Positions 21,668 through 33,661 of a stretch of DNA of 64,000 bases are shown here, piece by piece; positions within the stretch are counted from its first letter, which is position 1; the number at the start of each line of letters is the position of its first letter. Origin of the DNA: Bryoerythrophyllum caledonicum (Eukaryota > Streptophyta > Bryopsida > Pottiales > Pottiaceae). The notes below the pieces were generated by a model. It was given only the letters and a program-made list of their open reading frames with translations, had not been told where the DNA came from and did not search any database. Location of the stretch: positions 15,877,218 through 15,941,217 of the forward strand of contig OZ020514.1 of assembly GCA_963971425.1 (NCBI GenBank), read 5' to 3'. Made by a program: the position numbers and the translations under genes.

Positions 21668-24089
21668 TGTGAGTGGCCAAAGTGGGCCCTCACTCTTTTT
21701 TCTTTGTTTTTTCGAGTTTTTGATAGTATTGACCCAATTTTAGTTAAAGTAGTAGTCAATCCACCTATTAGAGTCAAAGTCCTAGATTAATAGGCCTAGT
21801 GCCATGATGGGACACTAAGTTCCCTATTTTTTCCTCCTCCCTACTAATATGCTTGAAAGTGTAGTGGAAGTGGAGTGGGAATGAAGAGAAAGATAAAAAA
21901 GGGAAAGAAAGGTCCTTGGAAAATGACTAAAAATTGAGAAATGGGACAAAAATTATGGAAAAAATTGAGAGAGTATCTCCTAGCAGGTAGAAGTAGTGGT
22001 AAAATTTCTAGAATTTTCCGAGTTGAATTGCTATTTATTTCTAGGGTTTGACTAGTGGATCGGCGGTTGACCGTTCGGGAAAAATACTTATTGAACTCCA
22101 AAAATGCTAGGGAAATTTAGGTAGACTAATTAGGGTGCTGGGAGTCCAGCTGTGTGGTTAGTTTTTCAAGTTATAAGTAAATTGCAAATCATCAGTAGAT
22201 AGTAGTAGATCTAGGGTAATAGTCTTTAAAAGATCAAAAGGAAAAGAAAAAAAAAAAGAGGAAGAAAAGAAAAGAAGGTGGTTGGGCGTGCTTCCCCATG
22301 CACATGCCACATGACAATTCTTGCCACCATGGAATTAATTTTAGGGAGGCTTGTCAGGAGCAAAGCGGCGAGTTAATGCTAGTAATAAACTAAAAACATG
22401 CAAAAACGGCTGTAAGTAGCCAATCCTGCACTTCTGTGAGAGGTCATGGGCTGCCTCATTTAAACTAAGCCAGTCTTGTCGGGGAAGAAAAACGAGAAAG
22501 ACCAAAAGAAAAAGAAAAAAAAAGGGAGAAAGGAGAACCAGCCAGGCTGAGTCGCTGGCGAGAGAGCTGGAGTTCTCTGGATCTCCGGGGGCCGTTTTTT
22601 GAGGAGCGAGGAGGAGTTCCTGCGAGCAAGAGGGAGGGCTGGAGCTCTCGTTTTTTTGGGTTGGGTTTGTTTTTTTTTTTGTGGTTGGTGGGTGTGCGCC
22701 CTGGGCGCGAGGGAGAGCTGGCCTCTCTGCGTTTTTTTTTTTTTTGGAGAAGAGGCTCCTACGCGAGCTGGAGGAAGCTCCTGCGAGCTGGAGGAGAGGC
22801 TCTTCCGGTTTTGGTGGTGAGCGCACCGGCTGCGCGCGAGGAGGTGTCTCCGTGTTGGTGGGTGCGAGCGCTCCTGGAGCCGGAGGGCGTGTGTGCGCGC
22901 GAGGTCTCGCTCTTCGTTTTTTTCTGGAAGCTGAAGCGCTCCGGTGTGAGAGGCTCCTGCGCGAGCTGGAGGGTGTACCTGCGCGAGGAGGTGGATCGGC
23001 GTGCGTGAGCGAGAAGCTCCTGCGAGCGGGGAGCTGTTTTCTCTTGGAAGACTCTGTTTTGGTGGTGCGCATCTGTGCGCGCGATCTGTGAAGGGTGAGC
23101 TGGTGAACTGAAATTCGGTGATGGAGTGCCGCGAAGGGTACGCACCTGCGTGCGCGAAGTAGGAGGTGGCGTGTGAATGTGAGTCTGGTGCGAATTGCTG
23201 GAGGTCGTCACTCGGTTGTCGTGGAGCTGCACGCGAGGTCTGGGGAGCTGGAGCTGTTGTGCGAGAGATCAAGAGCCGGCGCGCGCGGTGCTAGCTGGAG
23301 AGAAGGTGCTGGAGAGCTGCGAGGAATAGGTGTTAAAATTCCGGTGGCCGAATCTCATGCGGAAGCGCTGGCGAATTTTTGCCAGAATTAGGTATTTGGC
23401 CACAAGTTCCTTCAGAACTGAACCAGTTCGCAGCCCATTGACTCCGTCCTGTATGCATAAGTTCGTCTTGGTTCATAATGATGTGTTGAGATCGTTGGTG
23501 CATGGAAATTGCTTGTGATGGTGGTTTCTATGTCCTCGGCCTGCTGAATTCGGTTTTAAATGGTTCATTCAAGTTGGAAATGAGTTGCTGATCACTGTGA
23601 GAGGAATTTTTTTTGGATTCGGAGTCTCGAGTCAAGAGATAAGTGCTGTTGAAGTTGCTGCCACAAAACGGGATCTGGATCAGGCCTGATCAGCCGACCT
23701 AAACTCGAAAAATTAACCAAAAAATAAAATAAAATAAAAAAAATAAAAAAAAAAATATATATATATATATATAAATAAAAATAATAGTAATAATCATGAT
23801 AATCAATAACCGTAACGATTAGATAACAAATAAGTAAATAATTACCTATACCTAATTAATTTATCCGGAGTTAAGTGTTTAAGTTCCAAGGAAGGGTCAA
23901 TCGAGTCCACATGACTGGGTTAAAATAATAGTATTATTAAACTCTAAATATATAAATAGACATAACCAAGGATCCAGCCCTAGTAAATTAGAATATACAG
24001 ATAAGCATCAGGAATGTTAAGTGGTGTAACATTAGGACCTTGTAGGTTTAAAAATTGATTCTCTTAGGGGGTCTATTTTTGGCCTTACA
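21668..24089 (+). repeat. 5' LTR of the gypsy element
   Basis: 2422 bp, TG..CA ends. It contains a GC-rich middle with poly-T/A runs and a (TA)n tract near 23755-23772. Long frames on both strands in the GC-rich part (for example 22341-23272 on the minus strand) are repeated in the other LTR and look non-coding. Confidence 0.95.
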
Positions 24090-24110
24090 TTTGGTGCGTC
24101 CGCCGGGAGG
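24090..24110 (+). other. putative primer binding site
   Basis: TTTGGTGCGTCCGCCGGGAG begins immediately after the 5' LTR. TGGnGC..GCCGGG is the pattern expected for the complement of a tRNA 3' end, closest to the tRNA-Asp type used by some plant gypsy elements. The tRNA is not certain. Confidence 0.6.
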
Positions 24111-25141
24111 AGCTTTTTGTTGGTTTGTTGCTTGGAAGGTGTTTGTCTTGCCGCTGGATTGCTAAATTTAGGCTTTCTAGGGTTCTGAATTGTCTAATTC
24201 TGACCTAAATCGTGAGTTGAGTGGTTTTTGGCACATGTGGGGAGTGTAGTGCGCTATTGCTTGAGGTAAGTCGTTAAACCTATTTTAGTGCGTGTATTCC
24301 TGTATGAGGTGTGTTGTCCAAGTTGCAAGGGAGGTGGGGAGTTAGAAGGGTGTGTGGAATTCCCGACCTCCTAACACAAGCACATTGTGTTAGGCGGACC
24401 ACCTTCTAACTCTTGTGCTTTGGTTGAGTAAGGGGGCTTAGGGGTGAAAGGTTGAGGCCCTCCCACGATTACTTGAAAGTAATCAGTGAGCTTCTAAGCC
24501 AAAGAGGGAAGGTGCATGTGCCCGGGCATGGGACAAGGGCGCCCTTCCCTTCCCCCCCGAACTCGATCTACCACCAAGGTAAGAGCAACTTGCATACTTT
24601 CAATAGCCTTGGTTGTTGAATGGGATGAATGTTGCATACATGGAATGATATGCATGTTGAAGGGGTCGTGAGGAAGGAGCGCGGCATAAGGTGAGTATAC
24701 AAACCTTCCTCACTACACCAAACCCTACACTAGACACTTAGGTTCGGCTAGGGATCGAACAGGGGATGTGAATTTGCAGCCAGGTACGTTCTTCCCTTCT
24801 TAATGAATGAATTATGATGAACCAATGAAGGATTTTTTGTACATGTTGGTGTCGTTTCTCTTAAGTTGGTGATGCCATCCCTTGGAGAGAAATTGGGGAT
24901 ACCTTGATACCAAGGAGAAACCTCCAGGTAGGTGGTCAGCCCAACTAAGAGTCTGTATCGTATGGGGCATAGTGGGTGTACCTCGTCCGGAGGTTAGCCC
25001 CACATGTAACCTTCTGTTTTGTTTACTTCCCAGCATGGGGGAGTTTGGGAGAAACTTGGAATCATTTTAAGTCAATTATTGGTGTTTACGAAATGTCTTC
25101 ACATAGGTCTAGAAAACTAAGAACGGCAACTTAATCGTTAG

Positions 25142-28100
25142 ATGAGCCCTGTGACTCGATCTGGAAGATGTTATAGACCGCTTCCCCTTCCCCTAATTTC
25201 TACTACTCCAACTTCATTTCCCAATCCTGAGACATTAGAAGGAGGTCCTAGTACAAGAACCAACTCGGGAGGCCCAAAAGACCGTACAACCGTTGAGGAA
25301 TCAAGCTTTAGGTCTTCCTCCTCTCCTCACTCTTCCCCTCTTCCTAGTCCTGGTGACATGGAAGATCCAATTGTCAACCCACCCCTAAACCCCTTGGTTC
25401 AACCAAGGGGTTTGCCTATTGTAGTTCCTGAAGGGCTTCAAGCTGCCCCTATGCCCCCAAATCTTCCTAGTTTCAAGGGAACTAGGGATGAGGATCCCTC
25501 GATGCATGTGGAGCGGTTTATAGAGTTATTGACTACGTGTTTGATAACCGACAACCGTTACTACTTGGTGTGGTTTCCAACCACACTCAAGGAATCGGCT
25601 TACGAATGGTACCGCAATCATGCGGCATCCACCTTTCGTGATTGGGATGGCCTCATGAGGTCATTCTTGGAACAATACAGACCCGAAGTAGGCCAGAGTG
25701 CAGCCTTGACGGCCTTGGCAAGCTTTAGACAAGGGAAGGATGAGGATATTTCATCCTACATCCGTAGATTTGAACAAGTTGTCACCCGGTTCGTGGGTGA
25801 TTTGCTCACGGATGATACCTTGAGACACTTTTTCCTTCAAGGGTTTTATCTAGAGAAAACGATACGGGAAATCCTCCAGACAAGGCCCACCACCTTAGAG
25901 GAAGCTAAGGAGGCAGCTAGGACCGTGGCAGCGGTGGCAACAGAACACGAGAAACTATGGAGGAAGGAGAATGAGAGCATTCCTAGCTTTATTCCCATCC
26001 ATGCCCGGGAGAAGTCAGACTTAGTTGAACCTCCACCTGGCCCAACAGTGTATTCTCCACCTGTGGTGAATACCATTCCTCTTAATGTCAGGCCCCCCGT
26101 TCCTCTACCCGCTCTTACATATGGACCCACTTGGCGTCACGAGATGAAGAAGGAGATCCACGACGCTCAGCAAGGGTTCCAAGACCAACTCCAACAACAA
26201 TTGAGGGCAATGACAGATCAGATGGCTCTTCTACTCAGGAACCAGAACCCTAATGCCCTACCTCCTCAGATAGAGTCAGGTAGACATTCTTCCGGTATGT
26301 GGTGCACTTCGTGCGGCGAGAATGGTCACACCATGCAGTTTTGTACCACCTTCCCTCACCATTCAAACGTATACCAACCCCCACACCGGAATCAACAACT
26401 TAATCGTGGTCAAGGTCCGAGGCCCCAACCTCGTTGGGAGATCTGTCAATCTTGTGGGAGAAGACATCCACCTGGGAGTTGCTGGTTGGAGAATGCGGTA
26501 GTGTGTGGAAACTGCGGTGGTAATCATCCCACAATTAGATGTAGGGAGAAGGACAAGGTCATTCCTATGAGGCCCATGAGAGGGAATTTTGCCCAACAAG
26601 CCATGGATAACCAGAGAGGGGCTCGAAACCCTTCGAATGACAATAGTCTCCATCCTCCCAACATGTACTATGATTATAATAATCATCGTCAAAACCACCA
26701 ACCTCCTCAGGGCTTGCAAACCCAACAAGGTTTTGTGCCTTTTGGCCAAAACCAGGCGCCCAACCAAGATGCCCGATTTGCATCTCCTTCTTCTTCTTCT
26801 CCCTCTACCACCGTCACATTGACAGAACTCGGGTCTCAAGGAGCTCCTCAAAGTTCTACCTCTTCTCAATCCCATTTTGTATCACATGAACCTGTCATTC
26901 CACATCAAGTGGCTCACCTTTCACTTCCCGTAAATGCGGTATTGACACGAGCCCAAAAGGCCAACCAACCCTTCGTAGCTCAGGAATCGGAGGTTAGCTT
27001 CGAGGACTCACCACACTTATCAGAGCTCAATGATGTAGTTCATGAAGCCTTGAAGTCCACGAGGAAGGCCAACCAGAAGGTGCCTCCAGTGAATCCGTTG
27101 ATGTTAGATTCCACCCCTTCCGAAGGCGGTGAAGAACCCCAGAATTCCCACGCACCCGAGCCAACCTGGGAGGGTCCAATAATTCCTACTCAAGAAATAG
27201 GAATTAAAATCCCTTCATCCACCTCCACATTTAGACCGTATGATCTTTGGGAGGACTTGAATAGGTTGAACGCCAACATTACCATTGCCCAGCTCATCCA
27301 CTTGGCTCCCTTGGTACGGAAGGAGTTGAAGAAGAAGATTCCACTAGCCAAGAGGGTAAAGGTCAAGCCCAATCTAGCAGCTAGAGTGAGCTCTTCTAGG
27401 AAGCCTTCCAAAAAGGCATTTGAGGTTCGTGCAGTAGAAATTGAAGCCACTATCGTGGATAAGGTGTTGCCCAAGGTGTTGGTGGATGGTGGTAGTGGTG
27501 TAAACATCATGCCCCTTCACACCATGGAAAAGTTAGGGCTAGATATCACAGAGCCCTCACCTTATGTGATCAACATGGCCAACCAGATTCCAGAAGCACC
27601 AATAGGTCAAATTTCTGGGTGCAAGATGAACACAGGAGGGGAGGACTACACGGTCACCTTCCAAGTGCTTCGAATGCACTCGAACAAAAATTCCTTCCCC
27701 TTGCTTCTAGGGAGACCGTGGTTGAGGGCAGCCAACGCTAAGGTAGATTGGAGTGGTGAAAAACCTCACATCACCTATGGTGTCGGGTCGAATCTAACCA
27801 AGGTTTATATTCAACCTAGCTTCCCTAAGACCTTAGGATCTTCTAGCTCATCTTCAGAGGATGAAGACCACGTGCCACGCGGAGCTAGAAAGACAATCAA
27901 GGGGGTCAAGTTCGCGCTTCCAGAGGTGACAAAAACCACCACTCCTTCATTGAATTGCCTGGGGCCTAGCCTATACGAATGGGAGGATGATGGAGAATTC
28001 TCTACTTGGTTGGCTGAGCACCCGCACACTGAGTCTGACCGATCCATGGATACGTTTTTCATGGAAGAACTTAGTGGTGATCCTCTCAAGGACATTGACT

Positions 28101-29983
28101 TAGCCATTCTCGTAGATGACCTACGTTACGAGGATGTTTGTGGTGTCACCTTAGATGGCACACAATTGTCCAATGTAGATCCTATCTTGGATGAAGAAGC
28201 CCTCATTTCTCCGTTGCACTTCAAATCCACTTCATCAGGAATACAAGTGGGAAGTGATCTATCCATCTATCCACCAATCCCCCATGACTGGTACAAGGGA
28301 CCAACGGAACAACCTCATGCGAGTCCAAAAGATTGGCAAGAGATAGATGTATCGTTTGAGGAGAAGGACTACCCCGTGGCCTTTACTAGTCGCCAGTTAA
28401 ACCCGGCAGAAAAAAATTACACCACCACGGAACGAGAATGTCTAGCCATGGTGTTCTCTTTGAAGAAATTTCGCCACTATCTATTGCTAAATCGGGTGGT
28501 CTTCTTCGTAGACCACATGGCCATCAAATACTTGGTGAACAAAGCCGACCTTAGCGGTAGGATTGCTCGATGGGTACTCCTCTTGGAGGAGTTTGATTAT
28601 ACCGTGCAATACAAACCGGGTAGGAAACACTTGCAAGCGGATCACCTATCTAGACTATCTGGAGATCCAATTACCACGCCCATCGATGATAGCTTGGTAG
28701 ATGAGAACCTCTTCCTGGTCTCTTCTTCTCCTATTTGGTACCAGAACATTGCGGAGTTCCTCAGAACCCAACAAATGCCGGACAACTTGGGGAAAAACGA
28801 TCGTCGGAAGGTGCGCATTAATAGCCGCCACTTCGCCCTTGTAGGTGGCCGTCTCTATCGCCGAGGCATTGATGGCATTTTGCGGAGGTGTGTAGAAGCC
28901 ACGGAGATTCCGGCTATTTTGGCTTCTTGTCATGATAGTGCATGCGGGGGGCATTTTTCTGGTACCTTGACAGGCCAGAAGGCCTTACGCGCTGGTTACT
29001 ATTGGCCTTCCATGTTTCGGGATGCCCACGGTTACACTCGACATTGTGATGCTTGTCAACGTTATGCTAGAAATGATCTACGCATAGAGCTGCCACTTCA
29101 GGTCTCTCTTCCCCTCGTCCCATTCGAGAAGTGGGGAGTAGATTACATCGGAGAAATTCATCCCCATTCGAGTAGAGGGATGAAGCACATAGTGGTAGCG
29201 ACAGAGTATCTCACCAAACGGGCAGAAGCCAAAGCGGTAAAATCAAATGATGCCAAGAGTGCTGCTACGTTTTTGTTTGAGCAAGTGATAACCCGGTTTG
29301 GATGCCCTAAAATCCTCATTAGTGATCGAGGCAAACATTTCCTCAATGAGGTGTTTGAGGACTTGACCGATCGGTTCCAAATTGACCACCGTAAAACTAC
29401 ACCCTATCACCCTCAGACAAACGGGCACACTGAGAGGGTCAATCAAACCTTGGCCACGATCCTGAGGAAAACGGTCGTAGACTCGAAGAGAGATTGGGAT
29501 GTTAAACTCCCCGCTGCGTTGTGGGCTTACCGAACAACGTACAAGGTGACCACCCAAGCCACTCCGTTTTCATTAGTCTATGGTGTAGAGGCTGTACTTC
29601 CCATAGAGTTTGAAGTGCCATCACTTCGAATAGCGATAGACACTCGATTGACCACCAAACAGTCTTTGATCCATCGATTGGAACGGTTGGAGAAATTGGA
29701 TGAGGATCGTAGACTGAGCGCACAACACATTGAGGTTGTCCAGAGGCGCCGAAAAATTGCGTTTGATAAACGCCACAAGAAGCGGACATTGTTGCCAGGG
29801 ATGTTGGTTTTGCTTCAAGATGCGAGAAGGCTAGAATTCCCTGGGAAGTTTGATGCGTTGTGGTTGGGCCCCTATCTCGTTACCAAGGTATTTCCCAACA
29901 ACTCGGTCCAACTCGAAACCCTGAATGGTGAATCATTTCCAACACGCACGGCTGGGAGTCGTTGCAAGGAATACCGGACATGA
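25142..29983 (+). CDS. gypsy gag-pol frame (fossil)
   Basis: One frame of 1613 codons. Gag (residues about 100-245) shows the retrotransposon gag pattern ESAYEWYRNHAAS and FRQGKDEDISSYIRRFEQ. CCHC-like knuckles include CTSCGENGHTMQFC (about 387-400) and CGNCGGNHPTIRC (about 457-469). The protease has VLVDGGSGVNIMP near 780. RNase H (about 1077-1170) has TSRQLNPAEKNYTTTERE and HLQADHLSRL. Integrase has a zinc-binding CDACQRY near 1303, VDYIGEI near 1333, SDRGKHF near 1394 and TPYHPQTNGHTERVNQ near 1420. A leader of about 1 kb (24111-25141) precedes it and 635 bases of spacer follow before the 3' LTR. The element as a whole looks not fully intact, with about one break. Confidence 0.9.
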   Translation: MSPVTRSGRCYRPLPLPLISTTPTSFPNPETLEGGPSTRTNSGGPKDRTTVEESSFRSSSSPHSSPLPSPGDMEDPIVNPPLNPLVQPRGLPIVVPEGLQAAPMPPNLPSFKGTRDEDPSMHVERFIELLTTCLITDNRYYLVWFPTTLKESAYEWYRNHAASTFRDWDGLMRSFLEQYRPEVGQSAALTALASFRQGKDEDISSYIRRFEQVVTRFVGDLLTDDTLRHFFLQGFYLEKTIREILQTRPTTLEEAKEAARTVAAVATEHEKLWRKENESIPSFIPIHAREKSDLVEPPPGPTVYSPPVVNTIPLNVRPPVPLPALTYGPTWRHEMKKEIHDAQQGFQDQLQQQLRAMTDQMALLLRNQNPNALPPQIESGRHSSGMWCTSCGENGHTMQFCTTFPHHSNVYQPPHRNQQLNRGQGPRPQPRWEICQSCGRRHPPGSCWLENAVVCGNCGGNHPTIRCREKDKVIPMRPMRGNFAQQAMDNQRGARNPSNDNSLHPPNMYYDYNNHRQNHQPPQGLQTQQGFVPFGQNQAPNQDARFASPSSSSPSTTVTLTELGSQGAPQSSTSSQSHFVSHEPVIPHQVAHLSLPVNAVLTRAQKANQPFVAQESEVSFEDSPHLSELNDVVHEALKSTRKANQKVPPVNPLMLDSTPSEGGEEPQNSHAPEPTWEGPIIPTQEIGIKIPSSTSTFRPYDLWEDLNRLNANITIAQLIHLAPLVRKELKKKIPLAKRVKVKPNLAARVSSSRKPSKKAFEVRAVEIEATIVDKVLPKVLVDGGSGVNIMPLHTMEKLGLDITEPSPYVINMANQIPEAPIGQISGCKMNTGGEDYTVTFQVLRMHSNKNSFPLLLGRPWLRAANAKVDWSGEKPHITYGVGSNLTKVYIQPSFPKTLGSSSSSSEDEDHVPRGARKTIKGVKFALPEVTKTTTPSLNCLGPSLYEWEDDGEFSTWLAEHPHTESDRSMDTFFMEELSGDPLKDIDLAILVDDLRYEDVCGVTLDGTQLSNVDPILDEEALISPLHFKSTSSGIQVGSDLSIYPPIPHDWYKGPTEQPHASPKDWQEIDVSFEEKDYPVAFTSRQLNPAEKNYTTTERECLAMVFSLKKFRHYLLLNRVVFFVDHMAIKYLVNKADLSGRIARWVLLLEEFDYTVQYKPGRKHLQADHLSRLSGDPITTPIDDSLVDENLFLVSSSPIWYQNIAEFLRTQQMPDNLGKNDRRKVRINSRHFALVGGRLYRRGIDGILRRCVEATEIPAILASCHDSACGGHFSGTLTGQKALRAGYYWPSMFRDAHGYTRHCDACQRYARNDLRIELPLQVSLPLVPFEKWGVDYIGEIHPHSSRGMKHIVVATEYLTKRAEAKAVKSNDAKSAATFLFEQVITRFGCPKILISDRGKHFLNEVFEDLTDRFQIDHRKTTPYHPQTNGHTERVNQTLATILRKTVVDSKRDWDVKLPAALWAYRTTYKVTTQATPFSLVYGVEAVLPIEFEVPSLRIAIDTRLTTKQSLIHRLERLEKLDEDRRLSAQHIEVVQRRRKIAFDKRHKKRTLLPGMLVLLQDARRLEFPGKFDALWLGPYLVTKVFPNNSVQLETLNGESFPTRTAGSRCKEYRT

Positions 29984-30618
29984 TAGAGTGGATTCATTAT
30001 CACTAGCCCACCTCACTTCGTGACAATTGGCCTCACAACGGGGAGGACATGACCCTTCTGATTCAACTAGTGCCTTTTGACCACTAGTTGCAGCCGATCA
30101 TGTCTTCTCCATGGGTCAACCATACTAGTCTCATCACTACACTAGAGACAAGTGTTTTCTTTTCTCCCAAATTACTATCAAAAATATATTTTTCTCCTTG
30201 CTTTCCTTACCTTCCAAAGAGATTGGAACTTCTATCTCTCTGTAGTCCAAGTTCACTCCGATGAAGGCGGAAGGCGGTTTTGAAATCTTTTTTGGCTGTA
30301 GATTCAACCTGGGTCCGTCCAGGGCGAATGGGTTTAACTCAAAAATTGGGACGTGCATCCATTCTGCTAATCTTTCAATTCTTTCTAGTCGAATGCCGTC
30401 TCTATTTTCCCTATTTTTCTCTCATTTTTTCCCCCTTCTCTATTGAAATTTCCTAGCTTTTCTTCAATCCCATCCCTTATGTCTAACTTCCTAGTTTTCT
30501 TCCAAATTCCATAATTGTCTTTCTACATCTCTTTATTTTTTCTCATTACCGTGTGCCGTAGTGAGCAAGAGGTCTAGGTCCACTCTCCTCTCACGAGTCG
30601 GCCCGGATGGTCGCCATG

Positions 30619-33040
30619 TGTGAGTGGCCAAAGTGGGCCCTCACTCTTTTTTCTTTGTTTTTTCGAGTTTTTGATAGTATTGACCCAATTTTAGTTAAAG
30701 TAGTAGTCAATCCACCTATTAGAGTCAAAGTCCTAGATTAATAGGCCTAGTGCCATGATGGGACACTAAGTTCCCTATTTTTTCCTCCTCCCTACTAATA
30801 TGCTTGAAAGTGTAGTGGAAGTGGAGTGGGAATGAAGAGAAAGATAAAAAAGGGAAAGAAAGGTCCTTGGAAAATGACTAAAAATTGAGAAATGGGACAA
30901 AAATTATGGAAAAAATTGAGAGAGTGTCTCCTAGCAGGTAGAAGTAGTGGTAAAATTTCTAGAATTTTCCGAGTTGAATTGCTATTTATTTCTAGGGTTT
31001 GACTAGTGGATCGGCGGTTGACCGTTCGGGAAAAATACTTATTGAACTCCAAAAATGCTAGGGAAATTTAGGTAGACTAATTAGGGTGCTGGGAGTCCAG
31101 CTGTGTGGTTAGTTTTTCAAGTTATAAGTAAATTGCAAATCATCAGTAGATAGTAGTAGATCTAGGGTAATAGTCTTTAAAAGATCAAAAGGAAAAGAAA
31201 AAAAAAAAGAGGAAGAAAAGAAAAGAAGGTGGTTGGGCGTGCTTCCCCATGCACATGCCACATGACAATTCTTGCCACCATGGAATTAATTTTAGGGAGG
31301 CTTGTCAGGAGCAAAGCGGCGAGTTAATGCTAGTAATAAACTAAAAACATGCAAAAACGGCTGTAAGTAGCCAATCCTGCACTTCTGTGAGAGGTCATGG
31401 GCTGCCTCATTTAAACTAAGCCAGTCTTGTCGGGGAAGAAAAACGAGAAAGACCAAAAGAAAAAGAAAAAAAAAGGGAGAAAGGAGAACCAGCCAGGCTG
31501 AGTCGCTGGCGAGAGAGCTGGAGTTCTCTGGATCTCCGGGGGCCGTTTTTTGAGGAGCGAGGAGGAGTTCCTGCGAGCAAGAGGGAGGGCTGGAGCTCTC
31601 GTTTTTTTGGGTTGGGTTTGTTTTTTTTTTTGTGGTTGGTGGGTGTGCGCCCTGGGCGCGAGGGAGAGCTGGCCTCTCTGCGTTTTTTTTTTTTTTGGAG
31701 AAGAGGCTCCTACGCGAGCTGGAGGAAGCTCCTGCGAGCTGGAGGAGAGGCTCTTCCGGTTTTGGTGGTGAGCGCACCGGCTGCGCGCGAGGAGGTGTCT
31801 CCGTGTTGGTGGGTGCGAGCGCTCCTGGAGCCGGAGGGCGTGTGTGCGCGCGAGGTCTCGCTCTTCGTTTTTTTCTGGAAGCTGAAGCGCTCCGGTGTGA
31901 GAGGCTCCTGCGCGAGCTGGAGGGTGTACCTGCGCGAGGAGGTGGATCGGCGTGCGTGAGCGAGAAGCTCCTGCGAGCGGGGAGCTGTTTTCTCTTGGAA
32001 GACTCTGTTTTGGTGGTGCGCATCTGTGCGCGCGATCTGTGAAGGGTGAGCTGGTGAACTGAAATTCGGTGATGGAGTGCCGCGAAGGGTACGCACCTGC
32101 GTGCGCGAAGTAGGAGGTGGCGTGTGAATGTGAGTCTGGTGCGAATTGCTGGAGGTCGTCACTCGGTTGTCGTGGAGCTGCACGCGAGGTCTGGGGAGCT
32201 GGAGCTGTTGTGCGAGAGATCAAGAGCCGGCGCGCGCGGTGCTAGCTGGAGAGAAGGTGCTGGAGAGCTGCGAGGAATAGGTGTTAAAATTCCGGTGGCC
32301 GAATCTCATGCGGAAGCGCTGGCGAATTTTTGCCAGAATTAGGTATTTGGCCACAAGTTCCTTCAGAACTGAACCAGTTCGCAGCCCATTGACTCCGTCC
32401 TGTATGCATAAGTTCGTCTTGGTTCATAATGATGTGTTGAGATCGTTGGTGCATGGAAATTGCTTGTGATGGTGGTTTCTATGTCCTCGGCCTGCTGAAT
32501 TCGGTTTTAAATGGTTCATTCAAGTTGGAAATGAGTTGCTGATCACTGTGAGAGGAATTTTTTTTGGATTCGGAGTCTCGAGTCAAGAGATAAGTGCTGT
32601 TGAAGTTGCTGCCACAAAACGGGATCTGGATCAGGCCTGATCAGCCGACCTAAACTCGAAAAATTAACCAAAAAATAAAATAAAATAAAAAAAATAAAAA
32701 ATAAAAAATATATATATATATATAAATAAAAATAATAGTAATAATCATGATAATCAATAACCGTAACGATTAGATAACAAATAAGTAAATAATTACCTAT
32801 ACCTAATTAATTTATCCGGAGTTAAGTGTTTAAGTTCCAAGGAAGGGTCAATCGAGTCCACATGACTGGGTTAAAATAATAGTATTATTAAACTCTAAAT
32901 ATATAAATAGACATAACCAAGGATCCAGCCCCAGTAAATTAGAATATACAGATAAGCATCAGGAATGTTAAGTGGTGTAACATTAGGACCTTGTAGGTTT
33001 AAAAATTGATTCTCTTAGGGGGTCTATTTTTGGCCTTACA
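30619..33040 (+). repeat. 3' LTR of the gypsy element
   Basis: Same length as the 5' LTR and nearly identical, with about four visible differences over 2422 bp, partly in A/T runs. It is followed by the target duplication TATTG. No obvious long polypurine tract stands directly before it. Confidence 0.95.
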
Positions 33041-33045
33041 TATTG

Positions 33046-33655
33046 CAACTGCGTGCATGCTACATTTGATTCTTACGTATGATGCATGAATCAACATTTG
33101 ACTCCTGACATTCACGTCTACCATGTATTTCGTCGCTTCGCCGATTAATATCAACTAACGTTTTGTATGTTATCGTTTCGTTGCATCGGACGATCCTGCG
33201 ACCCTTATTTATCAGTCTTGTTGCCAATAAATCTAGCCATACTATTCTTGTGCAATATTTCTATAATAGTGTATGTCCATGTTTTTAACTTGCACGACGT
33301 TTTGTACTTCATTAATTGCAAAGAGCCAAATAACATCTGTGGGATTGAAATTGTATTATCTCTACATAAATTGAGTCCCATCGGTGGATCCTCCTATTGG
33401 TTGACCTAGTTCGCACGCTACATCATGACTCCTTTCAATTCTTGTAATTTTACTATAATTCATTTTTTGCTTGTCAAAAGTTTTATTCACCATCTAATCT
33501 GATCCTGTCAAAGAATCCAACGAAGGATCCCTCGAAGCATTTCCACGCTTTGTACCATGATATTCCTTGACTAAATCTGGACTTTGACCAAACTAGACTT
33601 TTAAAAGTCCAGATTTACTTAAATATGGCATTCATCCTACTCTCTACAATAGCCA
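33046..33655. other. right part of element B, separated by the gypsy insertion
   Basis: GGATCC-core palindromes of the gene B family occur at 33380-33400 and 33519-33538 (AACGAAGGATCCCTCGAAGC). An inverted pair, ACTAAATCTGGACTTT at 33570 and AAAGTCCAGATTTA at 33604, matches the phrase at 17308. With the gypsy element removed, element B would be about 5 kb. No gene seen. Confidence 0.65.
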
Positions 33656-33661
33656 CCCCGA

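Larger units (their letters stand above)
21668..33040 (+). mobile_element. Ty3/gypsy LTR retrotransposon, 11.37 kb, very young insertion
   Basis: Fossil entry. Two 2422-bp LTRs (21668-24089 and 30619-33040), each starting TGTGAG and ending CTTACA, flank an internal region. The 5-bp target duplication TATTG stands at 21663-21667 and 33041-33045. By eye the LTRs differ at only about four places, so the insertion is recent. A primer-binding-like site follows the 5' LTR. One long internal frame (25142-29983) shows gag, zinc knuckles, aspartic protease, RNase H and integrase. There is no chromodomain at the end, so it is a non-chromoviral gypsy type. I judge it not fully whole, with about one break. 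It sits inside element B. Confidence 0.95.

Noticed and set aside
22341-23391. Long open frames (up to 270 codons) in the GC-rich part of the LTRs on both strands
   Set aside because: Six overlapping frames on both strands, all low-complexity Arg/Ser/Pro or Glu/Leu/Gly, repeated in the other LTR (31292-32342). They come from GC-rich composition and lack any domain.
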